Assembly (NCBI GenBank): GCA_023460155.1 | Contig: JAEWRF010000053.1 | Span: 1-11,578 of the forward strand | Length of the DNA: 11,578 nucleotides | DNA from: Bacillota bacterium | Lineage (GTDB): Bacteria; Bacillota; Clostridia; Oscillospirales; Acutalibacteraceae | Direction of reading: 5' to 3' | Shown here: one piece after another, positions 1-4,954 of the stretch | Layout of the letters: the number at the start of each line of letters is the position of its first letter | Position numbering within the stretch: position 1 is the first letter of the stretch | Made by a program: the position numbers and the translations under genes | The notes under the pieces: model-generated | The model's database searches: none | Told to the model about the DNA's origin: nothing | The model's input: the letters and a program-made list of their open reading frames with translations, nothing else

Positions 1-1
1 G

Positions 2-17
2 GCCTTTGCAGAAAGGC
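2..17 (+). other. Short hairpin upstream of rpmG
   Basis: GCCTTT (2-7) and AAAGGC (12-17) form a perfect 6-bp stem around a GCAG loop. An A-rich stretch rather than a T-run follows, so it is not a classical terminator on this strand. It may be the tail of a structure that begins before the window, or a processing or attenuation stem between the preceding gene and rpmG. No promoter for rpmG is visible in the 50 bases available. Confidence 0.35.
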
Positions 18-50
18 TCAAAATAATTCCGACCATCGGGAGGTGCCGTT

Positions 51-200
51 ATGAGAGTGAAAATCACTATGGCTTGCACAGAGTGCAAACAGCGCAATTA
101 TGATTCCATGAAAAACAAGAAGAATGATCCGGACAGGCTCGAGATGACCAAGTACTGCAGATTCTGCAAAAAGCATACAGTTCACAGAGAAACAAAGTAA
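51..200 (+). CDS. rpmG: 50S ribosomal protein L33
   Basis: This is a 49-residue protein of the large ribosomal subunit, near the E-site. It begins MRVKITMACTECKQRNY and carries two CxxC pairs (C9/C12 and C36/C39) that form a zinc ribbon, so it is the zinc-binding (C+) form of L33. Its length matches the family. The ATG at 51 is preceded by GGGAGGTG at 38-45 with about 5 nt spacing. It is too short for many gene finders, but sequence and position directly before secE (as in Bacillus rpmGB-secE-nusG) make it secure. In other bacteria C+ L33 copies are often paired with a zinc-free paralogue under zinc limitation; no paralogue or Zur-like site is seen here. It is probably the first gene in view of an operon that continues through rplA. 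Confidence 0.96.
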   Translation: MRVKITMACTECKQRNYDSMKNKKNDPDRLEMTKYCRFCKKHTVHRETK

Positions 201-226
201 TCCGGACGGAGGGACAGATTAAGATT

Positions 227-463
227 ATGGCCGAAAAAACTGAGCAAAAGGAAAACTTTTTTGTCAGAGCGGGCGACCGAATTTCAAAGTTTTTCCGCGA
301 AACAAAGAGCGAAGCCAAAAAAATGGTATGGCCTACCCGGGAATCGGTTTTCCGGAACACGGGCGTCGTTCTGGCCACGATTCTCCTGATCGGTTTGTTT
401 GTTTTTGGGCTTGATACCCTTCTGGTCAATCTCCTTGGGCTGATCATGAATGTTGCGAAGTAA
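227..463 (+). CDS. secE: Preprotein translocase subunit SecE
   Basis: SecE clamps SecY in the SecYEG channel, which exports unfolded proteins across the cytoplasmic membrane. The protein has 78 residues, the short gram-positive form with a single membrane span. A charged cytosolic N-terminus is followed by the conserved amphipathic segment EAKKMVWPTRES (about residues 29-40), which lies on the membrane surface. One hydrophobic helix follows at about residues 44-73. The ATG start has GGAGGG at 208-213, 13 nt away, a rather long spacing; no better in-frame start exists downstream. It sits 26 nt after rpmG and 27 nt before nusG, the near-universal secE-nusG order, which supports the call despite the small size. 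Confidence 0.96.
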   Translation: MAEKTEQKENFFVRAGDRISKFFRETKSEAKKMVWPTRESVFRNTGVVLATILLIGLFVFGLDTLLVNLLGLIMNVAK

Positions 464-490
464 TGAATGAATTAATCGGAGGTGTTTTCG

Positions 491-1012
491 TTGGCTGAGG
501 AAGCAAGATGGTATGTGGTGCATACCTATTCCGGCTATGAAAACAAGGTTGCCTCCAATCTTGAAAAAACAGTCGAAAATCGCCAACTCCACAACCTGAT
601 TCAGGAGATCCTCGTCCCCACGGAGATGGTCACCGAGATCAAAGACGAAAAGAAACGCGATGTGGAGCGTAAAATTTTCCCCGGCTATGTGCTCGTTAAG
701 ATGCTTCTTACCGACGAGTCCTGGTATGTGGTGCGCAATATCCGCGGCTGCACGGGGTTTGTGGGTCCTTCGTCCAAGCCGATTCCGCTGACGGACGAGG
801 AAGTGGCAAGGCTCGGGGTTGAAAAAAGAGAGATTGAGGTTTCCTTCGGGGTCGGAGATTCCGTGCGGATTCTCGACGGGCCGCTGGAAGGCTTTGTCGG
901 CATCGTAGAAGAGGTCGACAAGGAAAAGAACCGTGTGCGCGTCACGGTTTCCATGTTCGGGCGCGAAACGCCGGTTGAGCTTGAACTCAGCCAGGCGGAA
1001 TTAATGGATTGA
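491..1012 (+). CDS. nusG: Transcription termination/antitermination factor NusG
   Basis: NusG binds the RNA polymerase clamp and modulates pausing, Rho-dependent termination and transcription-translation coupling. The 173-residue product has an N-terminal NGN domain (about 6-112, with RWYVVHTYSGYENKV and the core IFPGYVLVKM) and a C-terminal KOW domain (about 119-173, with GDSVRILDGPLEGFVG). The start chosen is TTG at 491: GGAGGTG (478-484) lies 6 nt before it, and the protein then opens LAEEARWYVV, close to family norms. A GTG at 482 is in frame but lies inside that ribosome binding site, so it is rejected. There is no insertion between the domains, unlike some actinobacterial or Thermotoga NusG. 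It is cotranscribed with secE; a structured 115-nt spacer separates it from rplK. Confidence 0.96.
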   Translation: MAEEARWYVVHTYSGYENKVASNLEKTVENRQLHNLIQEILVPTEMVTEIKDEKKRDVERKIFPGYVLVKMLLTDESWYVVRNIRGCTGFVGPSSKPIPLTDEEVARLGVEKREIEVSFGVGDSVRILDGPLEGFVGIVEEVDKEKNRVRVTVSMFGRETPVELELSQAELMD

Positions 1013-1094
1013 TTTTTTAATCAGGTAATCGGCGGGTATGACCCGCTTGTTATGAGGGGCTTTGCCCCTGTGGGAGGAGCGGCGCTGCCGTTCC
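1010..1094 (+). promoter_or_regulatory. Array of four hairpins in the nusG-rplK spacer
   Basis: Four short stems follow one another. TGATT/AATCA (1010-1014/1019-1023) overlaps the nusG stop codon. GCGGGT/ACCCGC (1032-1037/1041-1046) has a 3-nt loop. AGGGGC/GCCCCT (1055-1060/1064-1069) has a TTT loop. GGAGCGGC/GCCGTTCC (1076-1083/1087-1094) has a GCT loop and one G-T pair. None is followed by a T-run, so they are unlikely to be intrinsic terminators. Candidate roles are an mRNA processing or stability element, or the autoregulatory site bound by L1 that lies ahead of rplK-rplA in other bacteria. I cannot match the L1-site consensus by eye. Confidence 0.5.
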
Positions 1095-1127
1095 GCCATC
1101 AACCACGAATTTTGGAGGTGCAGAAAA

Positions 1128-1553
1128 ATGGCTCAAAAGGTTACGGGCTTTATTAAGCTCCAGATACCTGCCGGAAAAGCAACACCGGCGCCGCCGGTAG
1201 GGCCGGCCCTCGGCCAGCACGGCGTCAACATCATGGCATTTACGAAAGAATTCAACGAACGTACAAAAGGCGAAGCCGGGATGATCATCCCTGTCGTCAT
1301 CACGGTTTATGCAGACCGTTCGTTTACGTTCATCACCAAGACCCCGCCTGCTGCGGTTCTGATTAAAAAGGCCTGCGGCATTGAAACGGCTTCCGGTGTG
1401 CCGAACAAGACGAAGGTCGCGAAGATTACCCGCGAGCAGGTGCGGAAGATCGCCGAGACCAAAATGCCCGATCTGAATGCAGCTTCCATCGAGACGGCCA
1501 TGAGCATGGTCGCCGGAACCGCACGCAGCATGGGCGTCGAAGTCGTGGACTGA
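1128..1553 (+). CDS. rplK: 50S ribosomal protein L11
   Basis: L11 binds the GTPase-associated region of 23S rRNA at the base of the L7/L12 stalk and is needed for RelA stimulation and thiostrepton action. The 141-residue length is exactly typical. The N-terminal domain contains PAGKATPAPPVGPALGQHG (residues 14-32) with the proline pair P22/P23 where thiostrepton resistance mutations map. The C-terminal rRNA-binding domain ends in the family signature around TARSMGVEV. The ATG at 1128 is preceded by TTTGGAGGTG (1111-1120) with 7 nt spacing. A longer in-frame reading from TTG 1062 would read through this ribosome binding site and is rejected. It is followed by rplA, the usual L11-L1 pair. Confidence 0.97.
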   Translation: MAQKVTGFIKLQIPAGKATPAPPVGPALGQHGVNIMAFTKEFNERTKGEAGMIIPVVITVYADRSFTFITKTPPAAVLIKKACGIETASGVPNKTKVAKITREQVRKIAETKMPDLNAASIETAMSMVAGTARSMGVEVVD

Positions 1554-1612
1554 GTCCCCCGGGTGGGAGGAACTTCTGATCCGATTTTACCACTTTACAG
1601 GGAGGAAAACCA

Positions 1613-2308
1613 ATGAAACACGGTAAGAAATATGTTAACAGCGCTAAGCTGATTGACCGTACAAAGCAATACGATTCCGCTGAAGCGCTGGATCTCTGCG
1701 TGAAAACCGGAACCGCGAAATTCGACGAGAGCGTCGAAGTCCATGTGAAGCTCGGCGTGGACAGCCGCCATGCAGACCAGCAGGTCCGCGGCGCGATTGT
1801 TCTGCCGCACGGAACAGGCAAGACCGTCCGTGTGCTCGCAATCTGCAAGGGCGACGCCGCTAAGGAAGCGGAAGAGGCCGGAGCGGAGTTTGTCGGCGCA
1901 GAAGAAATGGTGCAGAAAATCCAGACCGAAAACTGGATGGATTTCGATATGCTGATCACCACCCCCGATATGATGGGTCTGGTCGGTCGTCTCGGTAAAA
2001 TCCTCGGTCCACGCGGCTTAATGCCGAATCCGAAGGCCGGAACCGTGACCCGCGACGTCGGCAAGGCGATCACGGAAGCGAAAGCCGGTAAGATCGAGTA
2101 CCGTCTCGACAAATCCAACATTATCCACTGCGTGATCGGCAAAGTTTCTTTCGGCAAGGATAAACTCGCCGAGAACTTTGACGTTCTGCTCGGCGCCATT
2201 GTAAAGGCGAAGCCGGCCGCAGCAAAGGGCCAGTATATCCGGTCCTGCGTGGTTGCTTCCACCATGGGCCCCGGCGTGAAGATCAACGCGAATAAGTTCG
2301 GCGCTTAA
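1613..2308 (+). CDS. rplA: 50S ribosomal protein L1
   Basis: L1 forms the mobile L1 stalk that guides deacylated tRNA out of the E-site, and in many bacteria it represses its own operon by binding the rplK-rplA mRNA. The 231-residue product contains the L1 signature GKILGPRGLMPNPKAGTVT (128-146) and the C-terminal TMGPGVKI segment (217-224). The ATG is preceded by AGGGAGGA (about 1599-1606) at suitable spacing. The 59-nt spacer after rplK contains a GC-rich potential stem (TCCCCC 1555-1560 with GGGAGGA 1565-1571, one bulged A), which could affect rplA translation; this is a weak suggestion. No terminator is seen after the gene, but a new promoter begins 7 nt after its stop codon. Confidence 0.97.
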   Translation: MKHGKKYVNSAKLIDRTKQYDSAEALDLCVKTGTAKFDESVEVHVKLGVDSRHADQQVRGAIVLPHGTGKTVRVLAICKGDAAKEAEEAGAEFVGAEEMVQKIQTENWMDFDMLITTPDMMGLVGRLGKILGPRGLMPNPKAGTVTRDVGKAITEAKAGKIEYRLDKSNIIHCVIGKVSFGKDKLAENFDVLLGAIVKAKPAAAKGQYIRSCVVASTMGPGVKINANKFGA

Positions 2309-2314
2309 CTTCAT

Positions 2315-2343
2315 TTGACAAACCGGATTTCCCGTGCTATACT
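2315..2343 (+). promoter_or_regulatory. Sigma-A promoter for rplJ-rplL
   Basis: TTGACA (2315-2320), exactly 17 bp, then TATACT (2338-2343); the bases before the -10 give an extended TGC-TATACT element. The -35 is perfect and the -10 matches five of six. Transcription should start near 2350, just ahead of the L10 leader. It starts right after the rplA stop codon, so rplJL has its own strong promoter besides any read-through from upstream. Confidence 0.9.
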
Positions 2344-2363
2344 AATTAACAGTCAGAACTGTT

Positions 2364-2480
2364 CTTTATTCAAAGACAGCAGGTGCGTTGCGCATAATGG
2401 ATTTTCCAACCTGCCGAGAATGAGGTTCGACATGCATTTGTGTGTTAAAGCCTTTTCTGCGGCAGCAGAAAAGGCTTTTT
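2364..2480 (+). promoter_or_regulatory. L10 leader: autogenous attenuator of rplJ-rplL
   Basis: The L10-leader element binds the L10(L12)4 complex and represses rplJL. Paired parts visible: P1, CTTTATTC (2364-2371) with GAATGAGG (2418-2425, two G-U pairs); a kink-turn-like internal loop of AAAGACA (2372-2378) opposite CGA (2415-2417); P2, GCAGGT (2379-2384) with ACCTGC (2409-2414); and an inner hairpin GCG-TTG-CGC (2385-2393). The AAAGACAGCAGGTGC stretch resembles known gram-positive L10 leaders. Downstream is a perfect intrinsic terminator. An alternative pairing, AGAATGAGGTT (2417-2427) with AGCCTTTTCT (2449-2458, one bulged base), would act as antiterminator and is mutually exclusive with both P1 and the terminator. 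Expected logic: excess L10-L12 stabilises P1 and permits termination. Confidence 0.9.
2447..2480 (+). terminator. Regulated intrinsic terminator in the L10 leader
   Basis: AAAGCCTTTTCTGC (2447-2460) pairs perfectly over 14 bp with 2465-2478 around a GGCA loop, and the T-run extends to 2480. It lies 37 nt upstream of the rplJ start and has no gene to end, so it is the attenuator of the leader rather than an operon end. Confidence 0.92.
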
Positions 2481-2517
2481 GCGTATATGGAATGAAGTAA
2501 GACGGAGGTGAAATCAT

Positions 2518-3054
2518 TTGCCAAGTGAAAAAATCCTGGAAGAAAAGAAGAAGGTCGTCACCGAGCTCGCTGAGAATCTGAAAACAGCCCGCACCGGCGT
2601 CATCGTCAACTACAAGGGAATTACCGTTGAGGCCGACACCAAGCTTCGTAAGGAGCTGCGTGAGGCGGGATGCCAATACAAGGTTGTCAAGAATACTTTG
2701 CTTCGCATCGCTCTCGAGCAGGCCGGCATCGAAGGTCTGGACGATGTGCTCAATGGCACAACCGCCGTTGCCGTGCACTCGGAGGATTATGTTATTCCGG
2801 CGAAGATCCTTTCGAAGTTTTCGGAAAGCAATGAAAAGTTCGAGATTAAGGCCGGGTTTATCGACGGAAAATCCGCCAACTCGAAGGAGATCAAGACGCT
2901 TGCGTCCCTGCCTTCGAAGGAAGTGCTCGTTGCACAGGCTCTGCGCGGCCTGAACGGACCGATCACCGGTTTTGTCACCGTCCTGAACGGGACGCTGAAA
3001 GGCCTTGTAGTCGCACTGAACGCGATTGCGGAAAAACAGCAGGAATCTGCCTGA
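2518..3054 (+). CDS. rplJ: 50S ribosomal protein L10
   Basis: L10 anchors two or three L7/L12 dimers to the ribosome and, as L10(L12)4, represses its own mRNA through the leader just upstream. The 178-residue protein has the rRNA-binding N-terminal domain (about 1-130; GVIVNYKGITV, LRKELREAG and YKVVKNTLLRIAL) and a C-terminal helix (about 140-175) that holds L7/L12. It is roughly ten residues longer than Bacillus subtilis L10, the excess being near the C-terminal end. The start is TTG at 2518, with GGAGGTG (2504-2510) 7 nt upstream; no ATG or GTG fits as well. A weak start codon in such a highly expressed gene is noteworthy. Cotranscribed with rplL 34 nt downstream. Confidence 0.96.
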   Translation: MPSEKILEEKKKVVTELAENLKTARTGVIVNYKGITVEADTKLRKELREAGCQYKVVKNTLLRIALEQAGIEGLDDVLNGTTAVAVHSEDYVIPAKILSKFSESNEKFEIKAGFIDGKSANSKEIKTLASLPSKEVLVAQALRGLNGPITGFVTVLNGTLKGLVVALNAIAEKQQESA

Positions 3055-3088
3055 TTCAAAATTTTATGAAATTTGGAGGTTACAAATC

Positions 3089-3463
3089 ATGTCTGATAAA
3101 GTTACAAAGCTGATTGAAGATGTTAAATCCCTTACGGTTCTCGAGCTCTCCGAGCTGGTAAAGGCTCTGGAAGAGGAATTCGGCGTTTCCGCCGCTGCTC
3201 CGGTGGCTGTTGCTGCCGCTCCGGCCGCTGCTGCTGCAGCTGTTGAAGAGAAGACTGAGTTCGACGTCATCCTGAAGGCTGTCGGTGCTCAGAAGATTCA
3301 GGTCATCAAGGTTGTCCGTGAAGTCACCGGCCTTGGCCTGAAGGAAGCTAAGGACCTCGTTGACGGCGCTCCGAAGGCTGTCAAGGAAGGCATCAGCAAG
3401 GACGACGCAGAAGCTCTGAAGAAGAAGCTCGTCGAAGTCGGCGCAGAAGTCGAAGTAAAGTAA
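3089..3463 (+). CDS. rplL: 50S ribosomal protein L7/L12
   Basis: L7/L12 is the multicopy stalk protein that recruits and activates the translational GTPases EF-Tu, EF-G, IF2 and RF3. The 124-residue protein shows an N-terminal dimerisation domain (1-33, with LTVLELSELVKALEEEFGV), an Ala/Pro/Val hinge (34-52, a long alanine run) and the factor-binding C-terminal domain (56-124, with KTEFDVIL and VREVTGLGLKEAKDLVDGAP). The ATG at 3089 is preceded by TTTGGAGGT (3072-3080) with 8 nt spacing; earlier in-frame codons overlap the end of rplJ and are rejected. GCT and AAG codons dominate, as expected for very high expression. A strong terminator follows at once, so the transcript ends here and does not continue to rpoB. 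Confidence 0.98.
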   Translation: MSDKVTKLIEDVKSLTVLELSELVKALEEEFGVSAAAPVAVAAAPAAAAAAVEEKTEFDVILKAVGAQKIQVIKVVREVTGLGLKEAKDLVDGAPKAVKEGISKDDAEALKKKLVEVGAEVEVK

Positions 3464-3481
3464 GTTTCGCACTTATTTTTG

Positions 3482-3518
3482 GCCGCCGCGGGGGATTTTC
3501 CCTGCGGCGGCTTTTTTT
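3482..3518 (+). terminator. Intrinsic terminator after rplL
   Basis: GCCGCCGC (3482-3489) pairs with GCGGCGGC (3504-3511), extended inward by a G-T pair and GGG/CCC to a 12-bp stem around GATTTT, followed by seven Ts (3512-3518). It closes the ribosomal protein operon. The following 190 bases, up to 3709, contain no gene but hold the promoter region of the next operon. Confidence 0.95.
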
Positions 3519-3590
3519 ATTGCCCCGGAGTTTAGCGCGGGGAGATTTCGGCTCCATGAAAACCGCCGGCCGGAGCGGCAATTGCTCATC

Positions 3591-3619
3591 TTGCAAAATC
3601 TCTTAAAATCACATACAAT
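3591..3619 (+). promoter_or_regulatory. Candidate distal promoter of the UBA-protein/two-component operon
   Basis: TTGCAA (3591-3596), 17 bp, then TACAAT (3614-3619). The -35 matches consensus at four of six positions and the -10 at five of six, with ideal spacing. If used, it makes a leader of about 85 nt that includes the phased repeats and the second -10 element. It is predicted from sequence alone. Confidence 0.5.
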
Positions 3620-3641
3620 AAGCTTAATCTGATTTTAATCT
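3603..3641 (+). promoter_or_regulatory. Phased direct repeats, possible response-regulator box
   Basis: TTAATCT occurs at 3624-3630 and again at 3635-3641, exactly 11 bp apart. A related TTAAAATC lies at 3603-3610, two turns upstream, and a weaker TACAATA at 3614-3620 falls in the same phase. OmpR/PhoB-family regulators bind as head-to-tail dimers to such 11-bp direct repeats, and the operon encodes one. The repeats end 27 bp before the extended -10 at 3669-3677, which lacks a good -35, as expected of an activated promoter. The assignment to this regulator is inference. Confidence 0.45.
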
Positions 3642-3668
3642 TTCCCAAAGAGTCCGTAAAGAAGGCTT

Positions 3669-3677
3669 TGTTATACT
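3669..3677 (+). promoter_or_regulatory. Candidate proximal extended -10 promoter
   Basis: TGT-TATACT is an extended -10 element with no recognisable -35 at the proper distance (AGAGTC at 3649-3654). The transcript would start near 3684, about 26 nt before the first gene. It could depend on an activator bound at the upstream repeats. Confidence 0.55.
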
Positions 3678-3709
3678 CCTGTCATACAAACATGAAGGAG
3701 GAATTTTAA

Positions 3710-4252
3710 ATGGCAACTTTGGAACAGGTGGAAAAACTCCGCGAGAAGGCAAATGTCAGCTACGACGAGGCTAAGGCGGCGCTGGACGCGTGCAACGGCG
3801 ATCTTCTGGAGGCACTTATTTATCTGGAGAAAAAAGGTAAGGTGAAGGCGCCTCAGGGCAACGGATATTACAGCAGCGATTCGGCCGAAACACGGAGAGA
3901 GACTCCGCCGCAGCCGGAATACCATCAGGAATATCAGGGGGAATCTTTTTCGGATCTGATGAAGCGCTTCGGCAGGTTTTGCCTGCGCGTTCTTCATAAA
4001 GGAAACGTCAACACCTTTGTTGTACTTTACCGGGACGAGGAACGGGCTTCCATTCCGGTCACGGTGCTGGTGCTTCTCCTGATCTTCGCATTCTACGTTA
4101 TGCTGCCGCTGCTGATCGTCGGGCTCTTCTTCGGCCTTCGCTATCGTTTTCAGGGGCCGGATCTCGGCGGGCGTACGGTGAACCATGCAATGGACACCGC
4201 TGCGGACGCGGCGGACGACCTGAAAAAGTCCGTAACTGAAGGCAGAAAATAA
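3710..4252 (+). CDS. UBA-domain single-pass membrane protein, DUF4342-like
   Basis: The 180-residue protein has no known function. Residues 1-45 form a UBA-like three-helix domain resembling the N-terminus of elongation factor Ts: EQVEKLREKANVSYDEAKAAL, then NGDLLEALIYLEKKG. A polar Pro/Gln/Tyr-rich linker (about 46-78) and a conserved-looking block (79-112, with MKRFGRF and GNVNTFVVLYRDEE) follow. One long hydrophobic segment spans about 115-145, and the tail (146-180) is charged. This arrangement fits DUF4342 proteins of Clostridia, recalled rather than searched. The start is clear: AAGGAGGA (3695-3702) lies 7 nt before ATG. It is first in an operon with a response regulator 21 nt downstream, so it may act as a membrane accessory of that pathway, for instance tethering a cytosolic partner through the UBA domain; this is inference. 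No signal peptide is evident, so the UBA part should be cytosolic. Confidence 0.85.
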   Translation: MATLEQVEKLREKANVSYDEAKAALDACNGDLLEALIYLEKKGKVKAPQGNGYYSSDSAETRRETPPQPEYHQEYQGESFSDLMKRFGRFCLRVLHKGNVNTFVVLYRDEERASIPVTVLVLLLIFAFYVMLPLLIVGLFFGLRYRFQGPDLGGRTVNHAMDTAADAADDLKKSVTEGRK

Positions 4253-4273
4253 AGGGAGGTACGGCAACGAAAA

Positions 4274-4954
4274 ATGGGCAGGAAGATACTGATTATCGAG
4301 GACGAAGCGAAGATCGCCCGCTTCATTGAAATGGAGCTGAGCTACGAGGGCTATGCGACGGAGAAAGCGGCGGACGGCCGGGAGGGTCTTTCCCTCGCGG
4401 AGGCGGGTTCCTTTGACCTCATCCTGCTCGACATTATGCTGCCCGGCCTCAGCGGCATGGAGGTGCTGCGCAGGCTCCGCAGGAGCTCCGATGTGCCGGT
4501 GATCCTGCTCACCGCGCGGGACAGCGTGGTGGATAAGGTTTCGGGCCTCGACAGCGGGGCCGACGATTACATTACGAAGCCGTTTGCCACCGAGGAACTT
4601 CTTGCCCGCATCCGAAACGCCCTGAAGAAAAAAGGAACGTCTGCCGCAAACGAGCTGTTTGCCGCCTGCGGAGTCACGCTGGACCCCGGCCGCCGCCTGG
4701 TGACGGTTCAGGGGAATCCGGTCACGCTCACCAAGCGCGAGTTTGACCTTCTGCACTATCTGATGAAGAACAAGGGCATGGTGATTTCCCGCGAAGTTCT
4801 GATTGAAAACGTGTGGGGCTACGAGTACGAGGGCGAAACCAACGCCGTGGACGTGTTCGTCCGTTTCCTGAGGGAAAAGATCGACGAGCCCTACGGGGTC
4901 CGACTGATCAAAACCGTCCGCGGAGTGGGGTATGTAATCCAGGATGAAGAATGA
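4274..4954 (+). CDS. OmpR/PhoB-family response regulator, ArlR-like
   Basis: This 226-residue DNA-binding regulator would be phosphorylated by the kinase encoded next to it. The receiver domain (1-120) has the acidic pair E9/D10, phospho-acceptor D53 in LLDIMLPG, switch residues T80 and Y99 and the conserved lysine K102 in TKPF. A winged-helix domain (about 130-224) follows, with LTKREFDLLHYLMKN, the recognition region VDVFVRFLREKID and the terminal KTVRGVGYVI. The WGYEYEGETNAVDVFVRFLR stretch closely resembles ArlR/CssR-type regulators of gram-positives; the specific regulon cannot be read from sequence. GGGAGGT (4254-4260) lies 13 nt upstream of ATG, a long spacing with no alternative start. 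Its last 11 bases overlap the kinase gene, indicating coupled translation. It may bind the 11-bp direct repeats ahead of the operon. Confidence 0.95.
   Translation: MGRKILIIEDEAKIARFIEMELSYEGYATEKAADGREGLSLAEAGSFDLILLDIMLPGLSGMEVLRRLRRSSDVPVILLTARDSVVDKVSGLDSGADDYITKPFATEELLARIRNALKKKGTSAANELFAACGVTLDPGRRLVTVQGNPVTLTKREFDLLHYLMKNKGMVISREVLIENVWGYEYEGETNAVDVFVRFLREKIDEPYGVRLIKTVRGVGYVIQDEE

Noticed and set aside
1062..1127. N-terminal extension of L11 from TTG 1062
   Set aside because: It would include the rplK ribosome binding site (1111-1120) and a hairpin in coding sequence, and L11 is already full length (141 residues) from ATG 1128.
2315..2500. A 61-codon open frame running through the rplJ leader
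   Set aside because: It overlaps the promoter, the L10 leader and the terminator hairpin. The bases are fully explained by RNA structure.
3522..3600. GC-rich partial palindromes (CCCCG/CGGGG, CCGGCCGG) after the rplL terminator
   Set aside because: The stems are short with long or poor loops and match no known element; probably chance in GC-rich spacer sequence.
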